The notes: generated from the sequence alone by a model not told the origin. 33,237 nt of DNA from Clostridiales bacterium (GCA_031270945.1 JAISWZ010000126.1:1-33237); one strand, 5' to 3'. Shown: positions 1 to 8,881, counted from the first letter of the stretch. Made by a program: numbers and translations.

Positions 1-227
1 GGATTTTATATGCGAAAATCAGAAATATTATAGATATCCAGGTTTTCAGAATTTCATTAAATTCGAGATTTCAATCGATAATCCGGGTAAATATCACCGA
101 AAAAACGGCGTTTATCTTAAAATAAATGTGAATCATGACTAGAACGAGGTACTCATCTGATTTCAGCAAATATCCGCTCTTCTGGAGGTTCCGAGCTCTT
201 GAAGTGATAATACTAAGCTGGTGATAA
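1..227. other. A/T-rich stretch without a recognisable gene
   Basis: I see no credible coding frame or clear -35/-10 pair here. It must hold the promoter of the operon starting at 395, or that promoter lies inside or just after the repeat element at 228-331. A CTGCGCTCGC/GCAGCGAG imperfect hairpin directly precedes the first gene. Confidence 0.4.
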
Positions 228-331
228 GGTGCCTTATACCCAGCTAGGTATAAGGCACCGGAAAAATCCGGCGTTGAAGCATTCGCCAGGATTTTTCCGG
301 CGCCATTTCGGAGTTTTGGGATATGCACTAA
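228..331 (-). mobile_element. Palindromic MITE-like element, copy 1 (left end rearranged)
   Basis: The right half matches the family: core GAAGCATTCGCC, then the arm ending GGGATATGCAC at 328, followed by TAA (329-331). The core reads in the minus orientation. The expected left terminus is missing. In its place is a perfect 13-bp inverted repeat, GGTGCCTTATACC (228-240) and its complement (247-259), with a 6-nt loop. The element lies in the leader of the kinase operon. Confidence 0.75.
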
Positions 332-394
332 GCGCCCTCAAGGCTTCAAGGACCTCGGGGCTGCGCTCGCGTGAATGCAGCGAGGAGGGCTGTT

Positions 395-2113
395 ATGGCT
401 GGGTTTCTTCGCTACAAGATATACCATGGCAAGTTCCTGGGAAATGCGGCCGTTCTTGCAACCATAAGCCTGGTTTTCAGCGTTCTGGCATGCGTGGCCA
501 TCCTTGGGCAAAGAACTGGCGCTGTCGCTAAAGAAGCCATGAGAGAGGCTTCCCTTGCCGAAGCCAGGCTTGAAACCGCAAGCGCGAGAATAGACTTTTA
601 CATGCAGAGGCTTTACTCAGGCCAGATGAGCGAGGTCTTCAACGACCTTATGAACTTTCACGGCAGCGACGCAGAGGGGTACTTGACCAGGCGGCTTGAG
701 TCAAGCAAGCCAAACAAGCCGTTGGCGTCATTTCCCAGCGACCTGGCCTCATTCTTTCGGGGCGCCGGGGTTATCCAGGTGGGCGTTCACAACATGAAGA
801 CAGCCAACGTCATCACAATGAGCGATGACACGGGGATGTCCATCCAGTTCGGAGTTTTGAACGCAAGCGCTGCCTTCTCGGACGGAATCGAGTCTGGCTT
901 CATGCACAAACGAAAGTTCTCGAAGGTTTCCGGCCAGGGAGAATGGCTTGGGGAGTTCAGCTTCCTCATAAGCAGGGACGCAGTATTCAAGGAATTGTCA
1001 GGAGGCCAGTTCGGGCTTCTGATCATGGGAGATCAGGGAAACGCGTACACGATAACCCCAGGGCTTGAGATACCTGAGGACTTGGCAGACCTAAGCCGGC
1101 AGGTTGGAGAGATCAAGTCCGGCTTTTTCACCAGGGCGGTCATATACCCGTCATCCCATTTTCCCTTCAAGTATGTATGCATCGTAGACATGGGTGTTGT
1201 CGCAAAGGAGAGCGTCCTGTTTCTTGTCTTTATAACTGGCGCGTTCTTTCTTGCGGGAGCTTGCGTTCTCTTGGTGATCGCAAGCAACCTGAGCCGCGAG
1301 GCGCTCTTTCTCTCAAGCATACTTGACAAGATAGAAAGCGCCAAGGTCGGGGACTTCGAGCCCAAGCCAAAACCAAGAAAAACCGGAAAGAACGAGTACT
1401 TGATCATAACCGAAGAGCTTGAGGACATGAGGCTCAAGCTTGGGCAATACATCCAGACCGAGTACCAGTTGAAGCTCAGGCAAAAGGAAATGGAGATGAA
1501 GATTCTTCAGAACCAGGTGAATCCCCACTTTCTATACAACACCTTGGAGTCAATAAGGTCCTCCGCCTTGGCAAGCGGAGACTCTTTCACAGCGGAGGCG
1601 ATAGCGAGCCTTGGCGCTTTGTACAGGGAGACGGTAAAAAGCGAGGACGAGATAACACTGGGAAAAGAGCTTTCTCTCCTGAAAAGCTACCTTCGGATCA
1701 TGGAGCTGAAGTATCCCGGCTTGCTTCAGTTTCAGTTAGATGTGCCTGAGAGCATGCTTGGCAAGAAGACGGTCAAGCTATGGATGCAGCCTTTGGCTGA
1801 GAACTTCATGAAACATGGCTTCAACGCCGAGAGCTCCTTCAACCTTTTTATTGTCCGGGGCGTTGAGACGCCGCAGGCTTGGATCCTTCAGATGGTTGAC
1901 AACGGCAAGACTTTGCCTCAAAGCGACTTGGATCGCGCAAACTCCTACTTCAGTTCCGAAACCCCGCCATCGACTGGAGAGATCGGGCTTTGGAACGTGT
2001 CAAGGCGGCTTCGCGCCTTCTACGGGAGCGCTTTGCGCATGCAGATAGCCAACAACAAAGAGGCTGGAGTGAGGATCACAGCGCGCGTCAGGAAGGGGGA
2101 GAACCGTGTATAA
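395..2113 (+). CDS. Sensor histidine kinase, YesM/LytS-type (His_kinase PF06580 family)
   Basis: Membrane sensor kinase that should phosphorylate the regulator encoded next. I chose the ATG at 395 because GAGGAGG lies 6-7 nt upstream; an in-frame GTG at 371 has no such site. The 572-aa product has a membrane segment near residues 17-35, an extracytoplasmic sensor region of about 230 residues, a second membrane segment near 273-297, a charged linker with coiled-coil character, and the phospho-acceptor motif NQVNPHFLYNTLE with its histidine near 378. The ATP-binding part shows an N-box (QPLAENFMKHGF), DNG, and GLWNVSRRL. This layout is typical of kinases that govern carbohydrate uptake in Bacillota. 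It is first in a four-gene operon and overlaps the next gene by 8 nt. The ligand cannot be read from the sequence; the neighbours suggest a glycan or oligosaccharide. Confidence 0.93.
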   Translation: MAGFLRYKIYHGKFLGNAAVLATISLVFSVLACVAILGQRTGAVAKEAMREASLAEARLETASARIDFYMQRLYSGQMSEVFNDLMNFHGSDAEGYLTRRLESSKPNKPLASFPSDLASFFRGAGVIQVGVHNMKTANVITMSDDTGMSIQFGVLNASAAFSDGIESGFMHKRKFSKVSGQGEWLGEFSFLISRDAVFKELSGGQFGLLIMGDQGNAYTITPGLEIPEDLADLSRQVGEIKSGFFTRAVIYPSSHFPFKYVCIVDMGVVAKESVLFLVFITGAFFLAGACVLLVIASNLSREALFLSSILDKIESAKVGDFEPKPKPRKTGKNEYLIITEELEDMRLKLGQYIQTEYQLKLRQKEMEMKILQNQVNPHFLYNTLESIRSSALASGDSFTAEAIASLGALYRETVKSEDEITLGKELSLLKSYLRIMELKYPGLLQFQLDVPESMLGKKTVKLWMQPLAENFMKHGFNAESSFNLFIVRGVETPQAWILQMVDNGKTLPQSDLDRANSYFSSETPPSTGEIGLWNVSRRLRAFYGSALRMQIANNKEAGVRITARVRKGENRV

Positions 2114-2858
2114 GCTGCTTGTTGTTGATGACGAGCCAAGCATACTTGACGGCATAAAGCGCACTTTGCCGTGGAAGGATTACGGCTTTGGCGAGGTGCA
2201 GACAGCGACCAAAATGAGGGAAGCCATAAGCAAGGCTGTGGAGATGAATCCGGATTTGGCTGTGTTCGATGTTTGCCTGGGAAGCGACCGGAGCTACAAC
2301 GCCATCAATGAGCTGGCCAAGTACGGACTCAAGACTGTGTACCTGATGCTGAGCGGGCACGAAAGCTTCGAGTTTGCCAGGGAGGCCATCCGTTGCGGGG
2401 CCAAGGACTACATCCTCAAGCCCGTGGATTCCGAAAGCTTCAAGAAGAGAGTGGAAAAGATCATAGTCGAGGACTTTCACGGGAGCGTCATCAAGAAAGA
2501 AGAGTGCCAAGACCCCATCCTGGGCCATGACTGGAACGAGTTCTCAACCCTCACCCAGAGGATCTTGAAAATTACCATGGCTGAGTACCGCGAAAACCTG
2601 AACCTGAAGATTGTCTCAGACAAGTTCAAGATGAACAGCGTCTACATCGGGCAGATATTCTTGAAGGAGACGGGGATCAAGTACTCCGAGTACCTGATGC
2701 GCTACAGGATGCTTAAGGCCCGCGAAAAAATCATCTGCACAGAAGACAAGATCGCCGCTATCGCAAACGAGGTTGGATACAGCAACCTGAACTACTTTTA
2801 CCTGCATTTCAAGGCCCGGTTCAATATGTCTCCGACGGATCTTAGGGCGCCGAAATGA
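2106..2858 (+). CDS. Response regulator with AraC-type DNA-binding domain (short YesN-like)
   Basis: Transcription factor partner of the upstream kinase. It starts at GTG 2106, with AAGGGGGA upstream, inside the end of the kinase gene. The 250-aa protein has a receiver domain (residues 3-118) with acidic pair D8/D9, phospho-acceptor D55 in VFDV, and K105 in the YILKP signature. After a linker, an AraC/XylS double helix-turn-helix occupies roughly residues 150-247, with the second-helix signature IANEVGYSNLNYFYLHFK. YesN-type regulators are commonly about 500 aa with a long middle region; this one has almost none. Its stop overlaps the next start as ATGA. It presumably controls this operon and/or transporter genes elsewhere. 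Confidence 0.93.
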   Translation: MYKLLVVDDEPSILDGIKRTLPWKDYGFGEVQTATKMREAISKAVEMNPDLAVFDVCLGSDRSYNAINELAKYGLKTVYLMLSGHESFEFAREAIRCGAKDYILKPVDSESFKKRVEKIIVEDFHGSVIKKEECQDPILGHDWNEFSTLTQRILKITMAEYRENLNLKIVSDKFKMNSVYIGQIFLKETGIKYSEYLMRYRMLKAREKIICTEDKIAAIANEVGYSNLNYFYLHFKARFNMSPTDLRAPK

Positions 2859-4345
2859 CGGGGGGCGCTGAATTTAAAAGTAGCGCCAAAACAAAGATCA
2901 AAGGCAGAATAAAAAGCTTGGCTCCGCTTTTAGTTTTGATGATTCTTTGCTCCTGCTCATCCAAGAAGGTTGCCGAGGGCTCTTTGCCTCCTGACACGAT
3001 AACCCTGGACTACTACACAATAGGAAGTCCTGACGCTGACCTCCAGCAGGTAAGCGGCGCGATAAACAAAATTCTTGCTGAAAAGCTTGGAATAGCCATT
3101 TCCTACAACAAGATAGGCTGGCAGGATTACGAGGATAAGCTCAGATCCCTCGCGGCCTCTGGGAGCTTTGACGTGGCGTTCGCAAACAACTACTCGGAGC
3201 TGGCAAGGCAGGGCGCGTTTCTGGCGCTGGATCCGTACCTGGCAAGCGAGGGGCGGCAGATGGCCGAGCTCATTGATCCTGTGCTTTGGCAAGGCGCACG
3301 GGCAATAGACGGGCTTATTTACGGAGTTCCCACAAACAAGGAGCTTTCTGTCCAAGAGCACTGGATGTACGCCAAAGAGCTGGTGGACAAATATAAAATT
3401 GACATCACAAAGCTCACAACCTTTGAGTCGCTTGAGCCGTACCTGAAGATCATCAAGGAGCTGGAACCCTTGTACCAGCCTATGGAGATGGACAAAAACA
3501 CCAACAACTTCTTCGCCTTGCACGGGTATGAATATGTTGTAGACAAGACCATTCCCATAGTCGTAAACCCCAGCGTCCTGCCTTTCAAGGCCGAGAACGC
3601 CTTCGAGACAGAGGCTTGCCTTTCTATCATGAAGACCATGAGAAAGTACTACCTGGCTGGGTACATCAACGAAGACGCCGCTCTTAAGGTATCTGAAGAT
3701 CTAGAGCAAGGGAAGCTTGTTTTCTGGAGGCAGGCAAGCGGAGGGATCTTCTCCGCAAACAGCTGGTCGCGGGATCGGGGCTACAAAGTGGTCTCCTATG
3801 CTGTGACTCCTCCAGTTGTCACAACAGAGCATACCCAGGGAGGCGTAATGTCTGTCTCAGCGCAGACCAGGCATCCCAGGGAAAGCGTCTTGTTTTTGAA
3901 CGCCCTGAACACCGACCCCGAGATCCGCAACCTTTTCAACTACGGCATCGAAGGGGTTCATTACACGCTGGATGACAACGGACAGGTTGAGCAGATTTTC
4001 CCGCTCCGCTACTCCGGAGTTCAATATACCCAAGGGAACTGGTTCATTTTGAAGACTCTGGCCGGAGAGCCTTTGGACAAGTGGGAGCAGTACAAGGCCC
4101 AAAACAGCAAAGCCGCCAAGTCCCCGCTATTGGGCTTCACAGCCGATTTCTCAAAATGCGAGCCCATTATCTCCAACATCAAGATAGCGGCAGAAAAGTA
4201 TTACTCCATCCTCATCACCGGAAGCGTTGACGCTGAGACAGTGCTCCCCATGTTTCTGGAGGAGCTTGAAGAAGCGGGAATAAGCAAGGCGCTGGAGGAA
4301 GTCCAGGAACAGCTGGACGAATGGAGCAGAATACACATAAAATAG
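2855..4345 (+). CDS. ABC transporter extracellular solute-binding lipoprotein (family 1, DUF3502-like)
   Basis: Captures a substrate, probably an oligosaccharide, outside the membrane for an ABC importer. The 496-aa product has a basic N-terminus, a hydrophobic stretch and a lipobox-like LMILCSCSS near residues 28-36, so it should be lipid-anchored. The first lobe carries the family pattern ITLDYYTIGSP, then EKLGI and WQDYEDKL, as in Bacillota binding proteins with a C-terminal DUF3502. The start overlaps the regulator's stop by 4 nt, implying translational coupling; no good independent ribosome site is visible. No permease or ATPase gene is adjacent, so the rest of the importer must lie elsewhere, or the protein may act as a ligand sensor for the kinase. 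Substrate identity is inference from the neighbouring alpha-mannosidase. Confidence 0.9.
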   Translation: MTGGAEFKSSAKTKIKGRIKSLAPLLVLMILCSCSSKKVAEGSLPPDTITLDYYTIGSPDADLQQVSGAINKILAEKLGIAISYNKIGWQDYEDKLRSLAASGSFDVAFANNYSELARQGAFLALDPYLASEGRQMAELIDPVLWQGARAIDGLIYGVPTNKELSVQEHWMYAKELVDKYKIDITKLTTFESLEPYLKIIKELEPLYQPMEMDKNTNNFFALHGYEYVVDKTIPIVVNPSVLPFKAENAFETEACLSIMKTMRKYYLAGYINEDAALKVSEDLEQGKLVFWRQASGGIFSANSWSRDRGYKVVSYAVTPPVVTTEHTQGGVMSVSAQTRHPRESVLFLNALNTDPEIRNLFNYGIEGVHYTLDDNGQVEQIFPLRYSGVQYTQGNWFILKTLAGEPLDKWEQYKAQNSKAAKSPLLGFTADFSKCEPIISNIKIAAEKYYSILITGSVDAETVLPMFLEELEEAGISKALEEVQEQLDEWSRIHIK

Positions 4346-4356
4346 GAGGCTTCCGT

Positions 4357-7300
4357 TTGAAAACGTCACCCGAATACAGCGACAGAATCAGCATCTGGAT
4401 TGAAGTCCTGAGGAAAGACTTCTTTATCCCTCTGGGCCCTTTGGAGTTTGAGGCTTTCTTCACCCACGACAAGCTTTCGATTGCAGACGCCTTGTCAAGG
4501 GACTTCACCCCTGCGCCCAAGGGCCTGGAGTGGGGATCGGAATGGGAGTACGGCTGGTTCAGGACAAACGTAACATTCCCTGAAGAGGCCAATGGCGAAA
4601 TGATCGCGCTGTCTATAGCAAACGGAGCGGAATCCCTGCTCTATGTAGACGAAAAGCCCTTCGGCACTGTCAGGGCTGGCTGGCTGCATTACAGCCACCA
4701 CTCCTACCAAGACAACCTGATCTCGCTGAAGGGGGTTCCCGGGGAGAAGCACAGCATCGTAACCGAGACCTACTGCGGGCACTGGTTTCCTGGCTGCATA
4801 ACAGGGCCTGTCATAGGCGGAAACCTGGAACCGGACGAGATCAAGTCAAAGGTCGGCGATTGCTCCTTTGGCATCTGGAACGAAGACGCCTACCAGCTCT
4901 GGGCGGACGCGCTGGTTCTAAAAGAGATCATGGACTATTTGCCAGATGGGAGCCTTAGAGGGGCGCAGATATACCACGGGCTGATAGACTTCACGAATAT
5001 CGTGGATTTCGAGATCCCACTGGCTGACAGAAGAGCTCTGTACAAGTCCGCAAGGCTTGCGCTTGCGCCGCTTCTGGCCGCCAAGAACGGATCCACCGCT
5101 CCTGTCATGCATGGAATAGGAAACGCACATATAGATGTTGCCTGGCTTTGGCCACTTCAGGAGACAGAGAGAAAGACCGCGCGTACATTTGCGGCTCAGC
5201 TTCGGATGATAGACATGTATCCAGAGTACAAGTTCTTGCAAAGCCAACCCCATCTGTACAAGATGTGCAAAGAGAAGTACCCTGAAGTTTACGAGGGAAT
5301 CAAGAAAGCAGTAAAGGATGGCCGCTGGATTTGCGAAGGCGGGGAATGGGTCGAGTCAGACACCAACATGCCAAGCGGAGAAGCCCTGATCAGGCAGATA
5401 CTGCATGGAACAAAGTTCTTTAAAGATGAGTTTGGCGTCACAAACGAGGTCTTCTGGCTTCCCGACACATTTGGCTATAGCGGCGCTCTTCCCCAGATCA
5501 TAAAGGGTTGCGGGTTGAAGTACATGTTCACCCAGAAAATCTTCTGGGCTTACAATGAGTCGCAAAAGTTCCCGTACAACAGCTTCATCTGGGAAGGCAT
5601 TGATGGAAGCGAGGTCAGGGCGTTCCTGTCTACCAGCTACCTTTACCTGACAAACCCCAAGACCATGAACGAGACATGGACAGACAGGCGATGCCCTGAA
5701 AGCTTGTTGGACTCTTACCTTATACCCTATGGATACGGTGATGGCGGAGGCGGCCCCAGCCGGGACTACATTGAGTTTGGGATAAGGCAGAAGGACTTGG
5801 AAGGAGCGCCAAACTTCAAGTTCTCAAGCCCCCATGAGCTATTCACTCACTTGGATGAAAGCTTTCCCAATGACAACAAGTACACGGGCGAACTGTACTG
5901 CGCTGCCCATAGGGGCACCCTGACTTCTCAGTCCAGAACAAAAAGGAACAACAGGAAGGCTGAGTTCGCGCTCCGGGAAGCTGAAATCTGGGGTTCTGTA
6001 TCAACTCTCCCCTATCCTGCCGAAGCCATGCGCAACATCTGGGAGACTGTTTTGCTTAACCAGTTCCATGACATACTTCCTGGATCCTCAATAGCCAGGG
6101 TATATGAAGAAGCCGAAGCGCAGATGGCCAAAGCGATCACTGAAGCCAACGAAGTCTCTCTTTCTCTGGCTTCTTCCCTTGTCTCTCCCGGCCAAGGAAT
6201 TTCCGTCTTCAACTCGCTCTCCTGGGAAAGAACGGCCCTGATCGAGCTTCCCGACTTCTTTGCTTCAGGAGCTTCAACTTCTCTTGGCGAAAAAATCCCT
6301 GTATCGCAAAAGCTCGCCTTGGTTAAGCTCCCCTCCTATGGCACGCTTTGCTTGGTGCCTGATGAAAGCAACAAGAAAGCCGCTAATCCTGTCGAAGTTG
6401 CAGAGACTGAATCCGGCATCATCCTGGACAATGGCTTGGTTCAAGTAAAAGTATTGCCTAACGGCGAGATAGAGTCTTTCTCGCTCAAGAGCTTCCAGGC
6501 GAACCAAGGGCCCTTGAACCGCTTCCACTTGTACAAGGATCTCCCCAGAACCTTTGACGCCTGGGATATAGATGTAGGCTACATTGAAAACGAGGTTCCA
6601 TTGGACGATAGCGGCATCATATCCCTGCTGTCCAGCTCTCCGCTTCAAGCTTCAGTTAAGGTTGAAAAGACGATTGGAAACTCCAAGCTCTCCCAGATCA
6701 TAACTCTCTCGGCAGACTCGCCTGTGCTTGTCTTTGATACTGAGATAGATTGGCATGAGCTTCACAAGCTTTTGAAAGTCAGCTTCCCAAGCTCAATTCA
6801 GAGCCAGGACGTTTTCAACGAGATCCAGTTCGGCTACATCAAGCGTCCTACTCACCGCTCCCGCCAATCTGACAAGGACATGTTTGAGGTGACAAACCAC
6901 AAGTATTCCGCCATCGCAAACGGAAGCAGGGGCATCGCGGTTCTTAATGACTGCAAGTATGGCGTTTCCGCCCTTGGCGGCGAAATAAGCCTAAGCCTTC
7001 TCAGAGCTCCTTCAGCTCCTGATTTCAAGGCTGACAACGGAATCCAGAAATTTACGTATGCCTTTACCGCATTTGAAGGCCCCTTCTCTGAATCTGACAT
7101 CGTTAGGCTGGGATATGAGCTGAACGTCCAGCCGCTTGTCATTGACGGAGTGTGCGATGAGAAAAGCTTCTTCCAAGTCTCGTCCAAGGCTGTCATCCTA
7201 GATACAGTCAAGCCCGCAGAAGAAGGCTCAGGCATAATCCTAAGGCTCTACGAATCCTTGGGCACAAACGCCACAGCGATCCTCACGACTCCTCTTCCAG

Positions 7301-7410
7301 TCAAGGAAGCTTTCTTCTGCGACATGCTGGAGAACGTGTCCGGAGTGGCGGATCTGTCAAAGCTTGATTTCAGGCCGTTTGAAGTGAAAACAGTCAAGCT
7401 CGCTCTGTAG
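4357..7410 (+). CDS. Alpha-mannosidase, glycoside hydrolase family 38
   Basis: Retaining zinc-dependent exo-acting alpha-mannosidase. I prefer the TTG at 4357 because AGGAGG (4344-4349) sits 7 nt upstream; an in-frame ATG at 4321 inside the preceding gene would add 12 residues. From the TTG it is 1017 aa, the usual length of bacterial GH38 enzymes. Motifs: GNAHIDVAWLWP near residue 256 (His and Asp zinc ligands), WICEGGEWVESDTNMPSGE, and WLPDTFGYSGALPQI near 368, where the Asp is the catalytic nucleophile. A middle helical domain contains NQFHDILPGSSI with a further zinc-ligand His, and beta-rich C-terminal domains follow. There is no signal peptide, so it is probably cytoplasmic and acts on imported mannosides. 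Last gene of the operon; a strong hairpin follows. Confidence 0.95.
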   Translation: MKTSPEYSDRISIWIEVLRKDFFIPLGPLEFEAFFTHDKLSIADALSRDFTPAPKGLEWGSEWEYGWFRTNVTFPEEANGEMIALSIANGAESLLYVDEKPFGTVRAGWLHYSHHSYQDNLISLKGVPGEKHSIVTETYCGHWFPGCITGPVIGGNLEPDEIKSKVGDCSFGIWNEDAYQLWADALVLKEIMDYLPDGSLRGAQIYHGLIDFTNIVDFEIPLADRRALYKSARLALAPLLAAKNGSTAPVMHGIGNAHIDVAWLWPLQETERKTARTFAAQLRMIDMYPEYKFLQSQPHLYKMCKEKYPEVYEGIKKAVKDGRWICEGGEWVESDTNMPSGEALIRQILHGTKFFKDEFGVTNEVFWLPDTFGYSGALPQIIKGCGLKYMFTQKIFWAYNESQKFPYNSFIWEGIDGSEVRAFLSTSYLYLTNPKTMNETWTDRRCPESLLDSYLIPYGYGDGGGGPSRDYIEFGIRQKDLEGAPNFKFSSPHELFTHLDESFPNDNKYTGELYCAAHRGTLTSQSRTKRNNRKAEFALREAEIWGSVSTLPYPAEAMRNIWETVLLNQFHDILPGSSIARVYEEAEAQMAKAITEANEVSLSLASSLVSPGQGISVFNSLSWERTALIELPDFFASGASTSLGEKIPVSQKLALVKLPSYGTLCLVPDESNKKAANPVEVAETESGIILDNGLVQVKVLPNGEIESFSLKSFQANQGPLNRFHLYKDLPRTFDAWDIDVGYIENEVPLDDSGIISLLSSSPLQASVKVEKTIGNSKLSQIITLSADSPVLVFDTEIDWHELHKLLKVSFPSSIQSQDVFNEIQFGYIKRPTHRSRQSDKDMFEVTNHKYSAIANGSRGIAVLNDCKYGVSALGGEISLSLLRAPSAPDFKADNGIQKFTYAFTAFEGPFSESDIVRLGYELNVQPLVIDGVCDEKSFFQVSSKAVILDTVKPAEEGSGIILRLYESLGTNATAILTTPLPVKEAFFCDMLENVSGVADLSKLDFRPFEVKTVKLAL

Positions 7411-7426
7411 CTCGAGCAAAATAAAC

Positions 7427-7459
7427 GCGAAAAGGCTGGCCATTGGCCAGCCTTTTCGC
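7427..7459. terminator. Bidirectional intrinsic terminator after the GH38 operon
   Basis: A perfect 16-bp inverted repeat (GCGAAAAGGCTGGCCA and its complement) with a single central base. It lies 17 nt after the mannosidase stop. On the minus strand it also lies immediately after the short ORF at 7464-7511 and is followed by a T-rich stretch. Confidence 0.85.
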
Positions 7460-7463
7460 TCCC

Positions 7464-7511
7464 TCAGGAGAAGCCTATGACTTTTCCGCTTACGAACTTT
7501 TCTCCCGCCAT
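7464..7511 (-). CDS. Possible 15-aa peptide with a perfect ribosome-binding site
   Basis: The minus strand reads AAAAGGAGGTGAAAA directly before an ATG, giving MAGEKFVSGKVIGFS and then TGA. The ribosome site is the strongest in the window (AAGGAGGTGA) and the terminator follows within 5 nt, so this looks like a complete small transcription unit. It could instead be the surviving start of a lost gene. I do not recognise the peptide. Part of the same pattern (TCTCAT, GGAGGTGAAAAA, then GGCGG.AAGAAA) recurs without a start codon near 12515-12545. Confidence 0.4.
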   Translation of the reverse strand: MAGEKFVSGKVIGFS

Positions 7512-7566
7512 TTTTCACCTCCTTTTCATATGAGACGCTAGCAATTTTTGATCTAGGTGATGTCTC

Positions 7567-7598
7567 TTAGCGCATATCCCAAAATTTCGGGATATGCT
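7567..7598. mobile_element. MITE-like element reduced to its two ends
   Basis: GCGCATATCCCAAAATTT is followed at once by CGGGATATGC, so both terminal repeats are present and the roughly 70-bp interior is gone. TTA precedes the left end; the right flank is not an exact match. It lies between the peptide ORF and the methyltransferase promoter. Confidence 0.65.
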
Positions 7599-7767
7599 AC
7601 TATCTGATGCAATCTTACCACACGGCCTTCTGGCTTCTGTAAACTTCATTTCACATCTCAGGCTATCCAAGCCGACGCATTTTTCGTTTCAGATGCAAAT
7701 CCGAAACTTACGGACGCTTGAGTAATATTTCCCCTCCTCCAAACCTTTTTGGAATATGCGCTTGCAT

Positions 7768-7796
7768 TTGACATTATGATCAGCTTGTGCTATACT
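7768..7796 (+). promoter_or_regulatory. SigmaA promoter of the DNA methyltransferase gene
   Basis: TTGACA (7768-7773), 17-nt spacer, TATACT (7791-7796). The expected transcript start is near 7803. That leaves only about 5 nt before the ATG at 7808 but a normal 26-nt leader before the TTG at 7829, so the promoter helps decide the start codon. Confidence 0.85.
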
Positions 7797-7828
7797 TGTG
7801 AACAATCATGAACAAAGGGGCTGAAAGC

Positions 7829-8881
7829 TTGGCAAGCTCAAATTTTGTGGCAACGCCCGATTTTCACTTTTACGCTGGCGACGTTCTTGATGTTTACGGC
7901 AAATGGCCATCTCCCCAAGCGATCATATCTGACGGCGCATATGGAGTGCGAGGCTTTGAAGGCGACACGACTGGGGTTAGCGGCTTGCCTGAATGGTATC
8001 GCCCCCATCTCGAAGCATGGGACAAGTTCGCGCGCCCATCAACAGCTTTATGGTTCTGGAACACTGAGATCGGCTGGGCTACAGTTCACCCAATGATAGA
8101 GGGGCACGGATGGAAGTATGTGCAGACGATCACTTGGGATAAGGGGTTGGCCCATATCGCTGGAAATGTCAACGGGAACACCATCAGGCAGTATCCCGTG
8201 GTTACTGAAATTTGCGTTTTGTACCAAAGGCCTTTTGCCTTCCGCACTAACGACGGAATTCTAAATACCCAAAAATGGCTTCACGACGAGTGGCAAAGGG
8301 CAGGAATCCCGCTGTCTAGAGCAAATGAGGCGTGTGGGGTAAAAAACGCCGCGACTAGGAAGTACCTTACCCAAGACTGGATGTGGTACTGGCCGCCAGG
8401 TGAAATGGTTGAGAAAATGGCTGCGTACGCGGCTCAGCACGGCGATCCCGATGGAATGCCCTACTTTTCACTGGACGGCAAGAACAGCGTCAGCGCCAAA
8501 GAATGGGACAGCTTGCGATATGTTTGGAACCATGTCCACGGCTTGACCAATGTCTGGAACGAAGGCCCCCTTCAAGGCGAAGAGCGGCTGCATGGCGGAG
8601 ATTCAAAGTCTGCGCCAAGATCTGCCGCAAAAACCCAGGCGGCCGCCTTTCACCTGAACCAAAAGCCTTTGGAATTCATGCGCAGAATCATCGCATCAAC
8701 GACAAATGAAAACGATATTGTCTGGGAGCCTTTTGGAGGATTGGCTTCAGCGTCAGTCGCCGCAATCGAGCTCAACCGCCATCCCTGCGCGGCGGAGATC
8801 AACGAGAAATTTCAAGAGGCAGCGAAAGCAAGGCTTGTTGAAGCATCCGAGAAACCCAGGCAACTTCGATTTATTGTTTGA
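7829..8881 (+). CDS. DNA adenine-N6/cytosine-N4 methyltransferase (PF01555-like), solitary
   Basis: Transfers a methyl group from S-adenosylmethionine to an exocyclic amino group in DNA. The TTG at 7829 has AAAGGGG 8 nt upstream and fits the promoter. The ATG at 7808 would be almost leaderless and adds 7 residues. The product is about 350 aa. The catalytic motif IV near residue 35 is a variant, ISDGAYG, rather than the usual DPPY. The cofactor motif I lies near the C-terminus (WEPFGGLASASVAAIELNR), the motif order IV-then-I of the beta class. A conserved aromatic stretch, LWFWNTEIGWATVHP, lies between. No restriction endonuclease is encoded beside it, so it may be an orphan regulatory or epigenetic enzyme, or a remnant of a restriction system. 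The target site cannot be predicted. Confidence 0.85.
   Translation: MASSNFVATPDFHFYAGDVLDVYGKWPSPQAIISDGAYGVRGFEGDTTGVSGLPEWYRPHLEAWDKFARPSTALWFWNTEIGWATVHPMIEGHGWKYVQTITWDKGLAHIAGNVNGNTIRQYPVVTEICVLYQRPFAFRTNDGILNTQKWLHDEWQRAGIPLSRANEACGVKNAATRKYLTQDWMWYWPPGEMVEKMAAYAAQHGDPDGMPYFSLDGKNSVSAKEWDSLRYVWNHVHGLTNVWNEGPLQGEERLHGGDSKSAPRSAAKTQAAAFHLNQKPLEFMRRIIASTTNENDIVWEPFGGLASASVAAIELNRHPCAAEINEKFQEAAKARLVEASEKPRQLRFIV

Noticed and set aside
228-331. Interpretation of the palindromes as CRISPR repeats or integron attC sites
   Set aside because: Copies are scattered, not regularly spaced, with no spacers and no cas or integrase gene. The target duplications point to transposition.
4321-4356. ATG at 4321 as the start of the alpha-mannosidase
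   Set aside because: It lies inside the preceding gene without a ribosome site, whereas the TTG at 4357 has a perfect AGGAGG at 7 nt.
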